44,614 bases of DNA from Candidatus Aquidulcis sp. (GCA_020723345.1 DYJA01000054.1:1-44614); one strand, 5' to 3'. Positions 7,410-16,003 are shown, counted from the first letter of the stretch. Notes: generated by a model not told the origin, from the letters alone. Numbers and translations: made by a program.

Positions 7410-8279
7410 ATGACGACTGTGACGCGCGATGACGTGCGAAAATCTCCAATCGCCGGCTCGTGGTATCCCGGCTCGCCCGACGCGTTGAAGCAAACGGTTG
7501 ACGATTATCTCGCGCACGCGGAATATTTTGCGACGAACGACGAACTTTTCGCCTTAATTTCTCCTCACGCGGGTTATCCCTACTCCGGTCAAACTGCCGC
7601 GTACGCGTATCGTCAATTGCACGCAGGTCAATTCGACGCCGTCGTCCTGCTGGGACCCAGCCACCGCGACGATTTTGGCGCAATCGCGATCAGCAACAAG
7701 AAATTCTACTGGACGCCTCTCGGCGCGGTTGAACTCGATCAAGAATTCGTCGGCGCGCTCGCGCAGAAAATGCAGGTGCGGCGCGTCGGACAGGACAGCG
7801 AACACTCGCTCGAAATTCAACTGCCCTTTCTCCAGCGCGCGCTCGGCGATTTCAAACTCGTGCCGATCATGATGTCGCTGCCGTTCTACGTCGTCGGCAA
7901 AGCCGCGCTGGAACCGTGCGAGCAACTCGCCGCCGCGCTCGCCGACCTCGCGCGCGGCAAACGCGTTCTCTTTGTTGCCTCTTCCGATCTTTCGCATCTC
8001 GAAGATTATGCCGCCGTAAAAAAATTCGACGCGCGCACGGAAGAACTCATCGCCGCGTTCGATATTCCCGGCTTGGTGAAATACATGGGGGAGAGTGGCG
8101 AGTGTCGCGCGTGCGGCGATGCGCCCATCATCACCGCGCTGCTCGCGGCAAAAACGCTCGGCGCGAATCGCGCGCGTGTTTTGGATCGCACCAATTCAGG
8201 CGATGTGACGGGCGAGCGCGAGCGTTCGGAGTACGTCGTTGGGTATATGGCGGTCGGCGTGTACAAAAGTGAAACGTGA
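7410..8279 (+). CDS. amrB: AmmeMemoRadiSam system protein B (MEMO1 family)
   Basis: A 289-residue member of the MEMO1 family, structurally related to class III extradiol dioxygenases; the cellular reaction is unknown. Conserved blocks are SPIAGSWYPG near the N terminus, LISPHAGYPYSG, LLGPSHRDDF, EHSLEIQLPFLQ, VASSDLSH and GDAPIITAL. The HAGY, GPSH and SSDLSH histidines match the putative metal site. GGGAGGTG at 7397-7404 sets the ATG at 7410 rather than 7395. The usual partner genes, AmmA-like and the radical SAM protein, are not in this window. Confidence 0.88.
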   Translation: MTTVTRDDVRKSPIAGSWYPGSPDALKQTVDDYLAHAEYFATNDELFALISPHAGYPYSGQTAAYAYRQLHAGQFDAVVLLGPSHRDDFGAIAISNKKFYWTPLGAVELDQEFVGALAQKMQVRRVGQDSEHSLEIQLPFLQRALGDFKLVPIMMSLPFYVVGKAALEPCEQLAAALADLARGKRVLFVASSDLSHLEDYAAVKKFDARTEELIAAFDIPGLVKYMGESGECRACGDAPIITALLAAKTLGANRARVLDRTNSGDVTGERERSEYVVGYMAVGVYKSET

Positions 8280-9151
8280 TGCGCGATCCTGAATCCCGCG
8301 AAAAGATTTTGCGCGAAGTAAACGCGCCGTACCTTGTCGGCGAAAAGCGCGCGGTATTGGCGGAGTTTCTCGCGCGCCTGGAAGCCGCGCACGGCGGCGA
8401 TGTTCGGCGCGTCATCTTGTTTGGCTCGCAGGCGCGCGGCGATGCGGACGCGGAATCGGATATCGACCTAATGATCGTGACACGCGGCGGCATCGAAACT
8501 CTGCGCGCGGTGAGACAATGGTGCCGCGAGAATTACATGGATTCCATTAGCGAAATCATCTACGCCGAAGAAATGTACCAGGAGGATCAACGCCTCAAGA
8601 TGCCGCTGTACGTCAATATTCGCCGCGACGGCATTGAGTTGTGGGATCCGCAAGCGCAACAAATCGAAGAAGAACGGGCACCGCTAGATTTCGTCGAAGG
8701 AGAATCCCGTATGTTGGACTATGAAACCATTGAAGCGATTCGGGTGTACTTGCGGTACATGAAAGAAGGACTTGACGAAGCCGATATTTTGGAGAAAGCG
8801 GAACACTGGGGTGGCGCGGTATCGAAACTGTATTACGCGGCGTTTGACCTAACGACTGCCGCGCTCTATTGCGTCAACGTCGTGCGCGGCAAGCACAAGG
8901 GCATCAGCGATGCCGTCAACGAATTTCTGGTGAAACCAGGTCTCTTGGAAGCGGAATACGGCAAGATTTACAGGGATCTCATGGATGGACGTTTGAACGT
9001 GGATTATCGTCCGCAAAAAAGAATCAGAGGAGAGAAGATTTTGACTGACGATGAACTGCGTCAGCTTTTGCGCGATGGCGAACGCTACATCGAACGAATG
9101 AAGCGATTTTTGCTCGAACGCGGCGTGGACGAATCTGATTTCGAAGCGTGA
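8279..9151 (+). CDS. Fused MNT nucleotidyltransferase-HEPN protein
   Basis: The N-terminal half is a minimal nucleotidyltransferase with GSQARG near residues 49-54 and the DxD pair in ESDIDL (about 61-64). The C-terminal half (about 145-285) is a HEPN-domain helical bundle with LYYAAFDLTTAALYCVN and GKHKG. MNT and HEPN proteins normally form two-gene toxin-antitoxin pairs in which MNT modifies HEPN; here they are one 290-residue chain, so antitoxin and toxin modules would be made together. I see no clear R-x4-6-H RNase motif, so the HEPN half may be inactive as a nuclease. The start overlaps the amrB stop (GTGATG). An intrinsic terminator follows. Confidence 0.8.
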   Translation: MRDPESREKILREVNAPYLVGEKRAVLAEFLARLEAAHGGDVRRVILFGSQARGDADAESDIDLMIVTRGGIETLRAVRQWCRENYMDSISEIIYAEEMYQEDQRLKMPLYVNIRRDGIELWDPQAQQIEEERAPLDFVEGESRMLDYETIEAIRVYLRYMKEGLDEADILEKAEHWGGAVSKLYYAAFDLTTAALYCVNVVRGKHKGISDAVNEFLVKPGLLEAEYGKIYRDLMDGRLNVDYRPQKRIRGEKILTDDELRQLLRDGERYIERMKRFLLERGVDESDFEA

Positions 9152-9185
9152 TGGGATTGCGAAAAATATCGAATTGAGTATGATC

Positions 9186-9216
9186 AAGTCGGGAGAGTTG
9201 TTTCCGACTTTTTTGT
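9186..9216 (+). terminator. Intrinsic terminator after the MNT-HEPN gene
   Basis: AAGTCGG (9186-9192) pairs with CCGACTT (9204-9210), followed by TTTTGTT. It would end the operon that starts at the S1 promoter, so priA is probably transcribed separately. Confidence 0.7.
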
Positions 9217-9228
9217 TGCGGAATTGAG

Positions 9229-12200
9229 ATGATGAGATACGCCCAGGTTGTTGTCAATTCACCCTTGACCGTTGGCAAACCAATCGAGCAGGATCGCGCC
9301 GTCGCTGAATCGACGCGCGAGCGCGCGTTCACCTATGCGATTCCCGAACGGCTTGCGGATTCCATCGCGCTGGGTCAACTCGTGTGGGTGCCGTTCGGCG
9401 CGCGGCGATTGCAGGGCGTCATCGTCGCGTTTAGCGATTCGTCGCCGGTCGAGCAAACGAAAGAGATCGAAGCAATTGTCGACGCGCGTCCATTTCTTTC
9501 GGCGATTCACCTCGATCTCGCGCGCTGGATCGCGCGGACGTATCTGTGTTCGCTGCACGATGCCGTTGGTTTGATGCTGCCGCCCGGCGTCGAGCAGCAA
9601 ACCGAAATTCTCCTTTCGCTCGCGCCTCCTTCGACTGCCGCTCAGGATGTCGCGCGCGAAAATCTCACCGATAAACAACGCGCGCTCGTTGATGCGCTCG
9701 CGCGCGACGGCGAAACCAAGTTGCGCGCGCTGCCGCGCGAACTCCGCGCAGCGATCAGACCACTCGTGGAACGCGGGATCGTTGTCAAACGGTCAACGGT
9801 CACTCCTCCGCAAGCCCGACCCAAGCGGATCAAGTTCGTGCGTTTGCTTGCAGATGGTGCAACGCTAGATTCGCTGCTAGAAACAGTGAGTCGAAGGAAT
9901 CCGCGGGCAGATGCGCTTGAGTATCTTTCGCAACACGGCAACGTTCCTGTGCCAATCGAAAGAGTTTGCGAGGCGGTGGGCTGTTCCAAAGTCACGCTTA
10001 ACACGTTGGCGGAAAAGAACTGGATTGATGTTTCACCGAGTCAGACGCTAGTTTCGCTGACACCCCAATATTTTGCCGAGTTGCCTTCATTACCAGAAGT
10101 GCAATCGCGCGTTCTCGTCTATCTGCGTGAGCATGGCACAAAAACTGTAGAGGAATTGAAATCGGCAGAAATTTCTACGAGTGACATTCTTCGTTCGCTT
10201 GCCACGAAAGGATACATTCAACGCGGGCGTAGCGAACCAACCGTGACGTTGCGACTGACCCCAGGCGATGCTGTCGAGACAGTCCGCAAGTTGCGCCGTG
10301 TAATGGAACGCTATAGGGTTATCGTAGATTTTCTACGCAACGAGAACAAGTCCGTGTGGATCAGCGCGCTGTACGCAACAGTAGACTGTGAGTTGGAAGA
10401 CATACAGAAACTCGCTGACGCAGGGATTATCGCGCTCGAAGAAGAACAAGTATGGCGCGATTCGCTTGCAGGACGCGCGTTCGATGTCGTCGAGCCGCCG
10501 AAACTGACGCCGGAGCAGGAACGGGTGTGGGACGTGATACGTGTTGCGTGTTCCGTGACACCCAGCACGCATCCTTCGACTACGCTCCGCTCCGCTCAAG
10601 ACGCATCACGCAACACGTTCCTCCTCCACGGCGTCACCGGCTCCGGCAAAACCGAAATCTACATGCGCGCGCTCGCGGAAATCATCGCGCGAGGGAAACA
10701 AGGCATCATCCTCGTTCCCGAAATTTCGTTGACGCCGCAAACGATTCGACGTTTCGGCGCGCGGTTCAAGCGGATCGCCGTCGTTCATTCACAACTCAGC
10801 ATCGGTGAACGGTACGATACGTGGCGGCGCTGTCGCGACGGCTTGGTCGATGTGGTGATCGGCGCGCGCTCCGCGCTCTTCGCGCCGCTGCCGAATCTGG
10901 GTTTGATCGCGATCGACGAAGAACACGACCCGTCGTACAAGCAAGCCGAAATGCCGCACTATCACGCGCGCGAGGTCGCGCTGGAATTGGCGCGGCGCGC
11001 GGGCGCGCTGGTGATTCTCGGCGACGCGACGCCGGATGTGGCGACGTACTATCGCGCGACGCGCGGCGAGTTCGCGTTGTTGGAGTTACCTAAGAGGGTG
11101 ATGGGACACCGTGCTGTTATTGAAAACGAAGCCGCGCAATTCGCAATCGGCAATTTGCAATTGGCAACGCGCGAAGTTGGCGCGGAGTACGCGGACGCGC
11201 GCTATTTGGAACTTCCGCCCGTCGAAATCGTTGACCTGCGCGCCGAGTTGAAGGCGGGCAATCGTTCGATGTTTTCGCGCGCGCTGCAACGCGAGATGAC
11301 GCGCGTGCTCACGGCGCGCGAGCAAGTCATTCTGTTTCTCAATCGGCGCGGCACCGCGACCTTCATTCTGTGCCGCGATTGCGGGCACGTGTTCAAGTGT
11401 CGCCGCTGCGACAATCCGATGACGTTTCATGGAAGTGGCGATCAGTTAGTTTGTCATCACTGCAATCGCCGCGACCGCGTGCCGACGAAATGTCCGCAGT
11501 GCGGCGGCGCGCGCATCCGTTATTTTGGCGTCGGCACGGAAAAAGTGGAAGCGGAAATTCAAACGATGTTCCCCACGGCGCGCACGCTGCGCTGGGATTG
11601 GGACGTGACGCGCGGTAAAGCATCGCACGAAGCGATTCTCGAAAAATTTACTTTGCGGCAAGCCGACATTTTGATCGGAACGCAGATGATTGCCAAAGGA
11701 CTTGACATGCCGTTCGTCACGCTCGTCGGCGTCGTCAGCGCGGATACGTCGCTCAACTTGCCCGATTTTCGCGCAGGCGAGCGAACGTTTCAATTGCTAA
11801 CCCAGGTCGCGGGACGCGCGGGGCGGAGCATTCTCGGCGGCAAAGTGATCGTGCAAACGTACAATCCCGATCATTACGCGATTGTCGCCGCGTCGACGCA
11901 CGATTACCGCGCGTTTTACGAACGCGAAATCGCGTTTCGGCGCGAGCAGGGTTATCCGCCGTTCAATCGGCTGATTCGATTGCTGTACACGCACGCGAAC
12001 GACAAGCGCGCGCAGGAAGAAGCGGCGCGGATGTACGGCGTGCTCTCGACGCGCCTCGCGCAGCGCGGTTTGCCCGCGCTCGATCTGATCGGACCCGTGC
12101 CCGCGTTTTTCCATCGCGTTCGCGGCGGATATCGCTATCAAATCATTTTGCGCGGACCAGACCCGCACGCGCTCGTCGCTGATCTCGCGCTGCCGCTCGG

Positions 12201-12237
12201 TTGGCGCGTCGATGTGGATCCGGTGAGTGTGTTGTGA
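9229..12237 (+). CDS. priA: Primosomal protein N' (PriA helicase), enlarged
   Basis: The replication-restart helicase. The N-terminal DNA-binding domain (about 1-100) contains an AFTYAIPERL block, and the helicase core has Walker A GVTGSGKTE (about 467) and DEEHDPSYKQ. Eight cysteines bind two zincs (CRDCGHVFKCRRC and CHHCN...CPQC). The core continues through GTQMIAKGLDMPFVTLVGVV and QVAGRAGR. At 1002 residues it is far longer than E. coli PriA (732). Three parts explain this: a winged-helix-like region of lower GC (about residues 220-430), a repeat-encoded segment just before Walker A (about 435-463), and a second one near residues 635-648. Key catalytic motifs are intact. Confidence 0.93.
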   Translation: MMRYAQVVVNSPLTVGKPIEQDRAVAESTRERAFTYAIPERLADSIALGQLVWVPFGARRLQGVIVAFSDSSPVEQTKEIEAIVDARPFLSAIHLDLARWIARTYLCSLHDAVGLMLPPGVEQQTEILLSLAPPSTAAQDVARENLTDKQRALVDALARDGETKLRALPRELRAAIRPLVERGIVVKRSTVTPPQARPKRIKFVRLLADGATLDSLLETVSRRNPRADALEYLSQHGNVPVPIERVCEAVGCSKVTLNTLAEKNWIDVSPSQTLVSLTPQYFAELPSLPEVQSRVLVYLREHGTKTVEELKSAEISTSDILRSLATKGYIQRGRSEPTVTLRLTPGDAVETVRKLRRVMERYRVIVDFLRNENKSVWISALYATVDCELEDIQKLADAGIIALEEEQVWRDSLAGRAFDVVEPPKLTPEQERVWDVIRVACSVTPSTHPSTTLRSAQDASRNTFLLHGVTGSGKTEIYMRALAEIIARGKQGIILVPEISLTPQTIRRFGARFKRIAVVHSQLSIGERYDTWRRCRDGLVDVVIGARSALFAPLPNLGLIAIDEEHDPSYKQAEMPHYHAREVALELARRAGALVILGDATPDVATYYRATRGEFALLELPKRVMGHRAVIENEAAQFAIGNLQLATREVGAEYADARYLELPPVEIVDLRAELKAGNRSMFSRALQREMTRVLTAREQVILFLNRRGTATFILCRDCGHVFKCRRCDNPMTFHGSGDQLVCHHCNRRDRVPTKCPQCGGARIRYFGVGTEKVEAEIQTMFPTARTLRWDWDVTRGKASHEAILEKFTLRQADILIGTQMIAKGLDMPFVTLVGVVSADTSLNLPDFRAGERTFQLLTQVAGRAGRSILGGKVIVQTYNPDHYAIVAASTHDYRAFYEREIAFRREQGYPPFNRLIRLLYTHANDKRAQEEAARMYGVLSTRLAQRGLPALDLIGPVPAFFHRVRGGYRYQIILRGPDPHALVADLALPLGWRVDVDPVSVL
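10540..10617. repeat. In-frame palindromic element inside priA (first)
   Basis: CGTGTTGCGTG (10540-10550) pairs with CACGCAACACG (10607-10617). The interior has a CCTTCGACTACGCTCC-type core matching the 35.5-kb repeat. It is read through as about 28 residues between the TPEQERVW helix and Walker A, a place where PriA proteins normally have a short linker. Confidence 0.78.
11137..11163. repeat. In-frame repeat inside priA (second)
   Basis: CAATTCGCAA (11137-11146) and TTTGCAATTG (11154-11163) form an imperfect inverted repeat that encodes AAQFAIGNLQLATR. This lies between the LLELPKR and VEIVDLR blocks, where the family usually has a short loop. Confidence 0.5.
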
Positions 12238-12285
12238 GTGGATGTTGGAGATTGCGTTTTGCGCGAATCGCAGTAGAATGGGAAT

Positions 12286-12402
12286 ATGAAACGGCGAGCA
12301 ACGCGGGTGATCGTGGAAAAGAAACTGAATAAACGCGCGATTAGGTGCGAACCGACAAAACATCGTGGTCAAAATCACCGCCAGGACATCGTGGTCATTT
12401 GA
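12286..12402 (+). CDS. Possible 38-residue small protein or truncated gene start
   Basis: A short frame encoding MKRRATRVIVEKKLNKRAI then running into the repeat cluster. TTGCGT, a 16-bp spacer and TAGAAT (12274-12279) place a transcription start near its ATG, the same leaderless layout as other genes here. The frame enters the first repeat at 12352, so it could be the surviving 5' end of a gene cut by an element. I do not recognise it. Confidence 0.25.
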   Translation: MKRRATRVIVEKKLNKRAIRCEPTKHRGQNHRQDIVVI

Positions 12403-12625
12403 AACTGTTCGTACCGCCAGAACATCGTGATCACAATGCAGTTCGTAACATCAGGACATCGTGGTCATGACAAGGCAAAAACATTGTTTTTCTGGGCAAA
12501 TTGTGAAAAAATCTGTTGCACAACCGCCAGATTGACCACGATGTTATGGCGGTTGTTGCAGCTCAACTGACCACGATGTTGTGGCGGAACTTTCAGCACG
12601 TATGACCACGCAGATGTCTTGGCGG
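12352..12625. repeat. Cluster of seven 20-bp repeats, four direct then three inverted
   Basis: Copies of CCGCCAGGACATCGTGGTCA or its variants start at 12352, 12378, 12414 and 12448. Reverse-complement copies start at 12533, 12568 and 12603 (the last has 3 extra bases). Spacing is mostly 34-36 bp. The 65-bp middle is AT-rich and has no gene. Multiple terminal repeats facing each other are seen at the ends of some transposable elements (IS21-type), so this may be a non-autonomous or internally deleted element; a binding-site array is the alternative. It fills the gap 12238-12765 with nothing else convincing. Confidence 0.75.
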
Positions 12626-12765
12626 TTCGCATCCCACTCCAACATCAACGCCCGTTCCGCCCATGGCAACTGCGCCAAGTGTAACCGCGGAGATGAACTT
12701 GGGGCGCTACAATTTTGGAAATCTGAGGGTGAAAGAAGTGACAGTGTAAAGCGCCAAAACGGTTG

Positions 12766-12794
12766 TTGACAGTTCCAGCGCGGTACGCTATTAT
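12766..12794 (+). promoter_or_regulatory. Promoter of the STAND gene (leaderless)
   Basis: TTGACA (12766-12771), 17-bp spacer and TATTAT (12789-12794). The expected start, 12801-12803, falls on the ATG at 12803. The upstream GTG at 12797 would lie before the transcript begins and is excluded. Confidence 0.8.
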
Positions 12795-12802
12795 TCGTGC
12801 CG

Positions 12803-15037
12803 ATGGACACCCTCAGAATCCTCGTCAGCGGTATCACCGAGGATATGGCGCTCGAACGCGACGCGCTCTCACGCGCGCTCATGTCCTTGCGGATCCCGTC
12901 CGCGCGCGTCGAAATCGAGTATGCCGACGAACGATTGCCGCGCGCCGAAATTCTGAACCGGGTGTACGGCTGCGGAATCTATCTGGGCGTGTACGAGCCA
13001 ATGCGCTATGGGCGCATTCTTCCGACGGACGATCTCTCGGTCACCGAGTTGGAATTCAACTCCGCGCAGGAACAGAGAAAGCCCACGCTGATCTTTATCC
13101 GCAAAGCCAGCGAGGTCGAGCGTGCCAGCGCGCGTCAAGAACAATTCCTCGAGCGCGTGATCGCTACCGGCGCAGGCAATTTCGGCGTTTTCGATTTCGA
13201 CGATCCGGAACAATTAGTGAATCTCGTCGCGGGCGTCGTGCAGGAATTACTCGTCGGACAATTCCATTTCCAAGTCACGCGCCCACCGTTTCAGGTTCCG
13301 CGTATGCTGGAAACCTACGTCGGACGCGAAGACGTTTTCAAGCAAGTGGTGCGCGCGCTCGCGCCCGGCAAACCGGTGGTCATTCACGGACGCGCGTCCG
13401 TCGGCGGCTTGGGCAAAACCGAATTGGCAATCCACCTCGCCCACCAACTGCGCGAGCAATTCCCGGACGGCATCCTCTGGGCAAACATCCCAACCGCGCG
13501 CCCCATCGATATGCTGGCGATTTGGGCGCGCGCGTACGGCGGCTTGGGAGTTCTCGGACGCGGCGATTTGCGCTTTGAGTTTCGCCCATTACCGCTCGAA
13601 GCGCGCCAGATGGCGGAGGTTAACGCGCGCGTCGACGTGCTGCGCGAGCGCGTGCGCGGCAAACGCATCCTCGCGATCCTGGACGGCGTAGTCGACGAGC
13701 GCGACGACGAGCAACTCGCGCTCTATCTCCGCGCCTTGCGCGATTGCACCGTGATCGTCACAAGCCGCGTGATGCGCCTGCCCGCGCTGGACATCGCCCG
13801 CGCGAGCGCGGTCGAAGTGCCCCGGATGACCGACGTGGAAGCGTGGGATCTGTTCACGCGCATCGTCGACGCCCAACGCGTCGCGAGCGAGCACGTCGCC
13901 TTTGCGCGAATTGGTCAAATGCTCGACTGGATGCCGCTCGCGCTCGATTTGATCGCGTGCCAGTTGCGCGAGCACGAAAGTTGGAGCGTGACTGCTTGCG
14001 CGCAAACAGTCGAGGAAGAACGCCATCGGCTCGAATCGATCAAGTACGGTTACACCGCCGCGCGCGGAGTGCAAACGGCGATGAACCTGAGTCATCAGAA
14101 TTTGGAGCCGGAGGAAAAGAAATTCTTCAATTGTCTTGGCACGTTCACGGGAGACGATTTTGACGCCGACGCCGCGCGCTCTGTTACCGAGACCATCCGT
14201 TCCACCGCACAAGCAACCTTGAGTCGCTTGAAAAAGTTGTCACTGGTGCGCGAAAGAGGACGCCTGGGTCGATTTATGCTCCATCCGGTCCTGCGGCTGT
14301 TCGCGCACACCAAATTGGAAGACCCCGAAGCCGACTGGCGCATGGCAACCTACTATTGCGCCTTGGCAAAGGAACAGGGCAAGAAACTGCAAGGCAATGA
14401 ATTTCACGGCGCGCTCGCGATCCTCGACACCGAATTGAGCAATATGTTCGCGGCGCACGCGTGGGCGCGGTTGCGCAACAATCGGGTCGGTTGGGAATTG
14501 TGCCGCGACCTGGTCTATGGCGCGATGACTTATTACTTTAATCTCAAGGCGATGTGGAGCGATTGGATCGCGTGGAGTACGATCGGGATCGAGGCGTGCC
14601 AAAAACTCGGCGACGAACACAGCGCCAGCGGCATCGCCGGTGGGCTGGGCATGGTGTATTATCGCCAGAAAGATTTGGATCAGGCGTCCGAATTCTACAA
14701 GGAAGCGCTCGCGATCATGGATCGCCTGGGCGATGCTTCCGGCGTTGCGACGATTCACATGAACCTGGGCAACGTGCAAACCGAAAAACAACAGTGGCAA
14801 GAGGCAATCGACTCGTACGCCAAATCGTTGCAGATTCACGAACGGCTCGGCAATATGCGCGGTCTCGCGCAGACGCGCGCGAATATGGGAATGCTCTACG
14901 CCAAGTACGGCGACAAACTCAAAGCGCGCGCGAATTTTCTCCAGGCGCTGGAAATGTTCGTCCATCTCGACGCCGAGCGCGAGGCGGACATTGTCCGCAA
15001 GTGGCTCAACAACATCGCTCCGCCTGACTTTCGCTGA
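12803..15037 (+). CDS. DUF4062-NB-ARC-TPR STAND NTPase, candidate defence sensor
   Basis: Residues 4-100 match DUF4062: LVSGITEDMALERDAL, a CGIYLGVYEP strand and a SVTELEFNSA helix. This domain often sits at the N terminus of STAND proteins. Residues about 170-420 form an NB-ARC-type ATPase with P-loop GRASVGGLGKT (about 196-206), Walker B ILAILDGV and VIVTSR. A winged-helix region with FMLHPVLRLFAH follows, then tetratricopeptide repeats (about 600-735: GMVYYRQKDLDQASEFYKEAL and similar). The layout fits a sensor (TPR), an ATP switch and an effector, as in NLR-like anti-phage proteins; some in this class instead regulate transcription. It is monocistronic, with its own promoter and terminator. 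Confidence 0.85.
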   Translation: MDTLRILVSGITEDMALERDALSRALMSLRIPSARVEIEYADERLPRAEILNRVYGCGIYLGVYEPMRYGRILPTDDLSVTELEFNSAQEQRKPTLIFIRKASEVERASARQEQFLERVIATGAGNFGVFDFDDPEQLVNLVAGVVQELLVGQFHFQVTRPPFQVPRMLETYVGREDVFKQVVRALAPGKPVVIHGRASVGGLGKTELAIHLAHQLREQFPDGILWANIPTARPIDMLAIWARAYGGLGVLGRGDLRFEFRPLPLEARQMAEVNARVDVLRERVRGKRILAILDGVVDERDDEQLALYLRALRDCTVIVTSRVMRLPALDIARASAVEVPRMTDVEAWDLFTRIVDAQRVASEHVAFARIGQMLDWMPLALDLIACQLREHESWSVTACAQTVEEERHRLESIKYGYTAARGVQTAMNLSHQNLEPEEKKFFNCLGTFTGDDFDADAARSVTETIRSTAQATLSRLKKLSLVRERGRLGRFMLHPVLRLFAHTKLEDPEADWRMATYYCALAKEQGKKLQGNEFHGALAILDTELSNMFAAHAWARLRNNRVGWELCRDLVYGAMTYYFNLKAMWSDWIAWSTIGIEACQKLGDEHSASGIAGGLGMVYYRQKDLDQASEFYKEALAIMDRLGDASGVATIHMNLGNVQTEKQQWQEAIDSYAKSLQIHERLGNMRGLAQTRANMGMLYAKYGDKLKARANFLQALEMFVHLDAEREADIVRKWLNNIAPPDFR

Positions 15038-15043
15038 GAAAAC

Positions 15044-15083
15044 AAAAACCCGTTTCCCGCCGGAGGCGAGAAAACGGGTTTTT
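15044..15083. terminator. Bidirectional terminator between STAND gene and ribokinase
   Basis: AAAAACCCGTTT (15044-15055) pairs perfectly with AAACGGGTTTTT (15072-15083), with A- and T-runs on the two sides. It serves two converging genes. Confidence 0.85.
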
Positions 15084-15085
15084 CA

Positions 15086-16003
15086 TTACCGACTTTTGTT
15101 GAGAAAATTATCCACCTCGATCTTCGATGGCAACGAGGGCTGCGCGCCAAACTGCGTCACCGATAGCGCCGCGACCGCGCTGGCGTACCGAATCGCCGGT
15201 TCCATTTCCTCGCCGCGCGCGAGCGCGACCGCGAGACCGCCGTTGAACGCGTCCCCCGCCGCCGTCGTGTCAACCGCTTGAACGCGAAACGCCGGCACGA
15301 TCTGCATCTGCGCGTGCGATGCCCACAACGCGCCGCGTTCGCCAAGCGTCATCACGACTTGACACGCGCCCAGCGCGAGCAACTGCTGCGCCGCGCTTTC
15401 GATTCCGCTTTGCGTCGCCACGACTTGCCCCGTGAGAATCGCGGCTTCGGTTTCGTTCGGCGTGACGATCACATCTTGCAGCATTTCGCGCGGCAGCGCG
15501 CGCGCCGGAGCCGGATTGAGAATGACGCGAACTGCGTGCTTGCGCGCGAGTCGAATCGCCGCCGCGACCGTTTCCAGCGGAATTTCCAGTTGGACGACGA
15601 GCGCGCCCGCCGCGCGAATCACATCCTCCGCGTGCGCGACGTGTTCCGGCGTGAGCGTGCTATTCGCGCCCGGCGCAACGCCGATCAAATTTTCGGCGGC
15701 GCGATCGACCATGATCAACGCGACGCCCGACGACGCGCGCTCATCGCGCGTGACGAAATCGCAATTGATTCTTTCCGCGCGATAATTCGCCAACGCTTGA
15801 TCGCCCATCCAATCGCGACCGAGGCGCGATACAAACGTCACCTCGCCGCCGAGTCGCGCCGCCGCGACGGCTTGGTTCGCGCCCTTGCCGCCCGCCGCAA
15901 CCGCAAATTCGCCGCCGAGAATCGTTTCGCCGGGTTTCGGCAGATGTTCGCACTTTAAAATCATATCCGTGTTCGCGCTGCCGACGACGACAATTCGTTT
16001 CAC
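15086..16003 (-). CDS. rbsK: Ribokinase
   Basis: A PfkB-family sugar kinase that makes ribose 5-phosphate from ribose. It shows the N-terminal GSANTDMI strand, the GGKGANQAVAAARLG signature, and the C-terminal anion hole and catalytic base in DTTAAGDAFNGG. Its length of 305 residues is normal. AAAGGAG sits just upstream of the second of two GTG codons, so 16003 is preferred over 16012. It is the last gene of the LacI-linked catabolic run, which suggests that ribose is released by the upstream ADP-ribosylglycohydrolase-like enzymes. Confidence 0.93.
   Translation of the reverse strand: MKRIVVVGSANTDMILKCEHLPKPGETILGGEFAVAAGGKGANQAVAAARLGGEVTFVSRLGRDWMGDQALANYRAERINCDFVTRDERASSGVALIMVDRAAENLIGVAPGANSTLTPEHVAHAEDVIRAAGALVVQLEIPLETVAAAIRLARKHAVRVILNPAPARALPREMLQDVIVTPNETEAAILTGQVVATQSGIESAAQQLLALGACQVVMTLGERGALWASHAQMQIVPAFRVQAVDTTAAGDAFNGGLAVALARGEEMEPAIRYASAVAALSVTQFGAQPSLPSKIEVDNFLNKSR

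Noticed and set aside
12352-12625. CRISPR array
   Set aside because: Repeats switch orientation half way and spacers are only 6-16 bp.
12797-12802. GTG start for the STAND gene
   Set aside because: It lies between the -10 box and the predicted transcription start, so it would not be on the mRNA.
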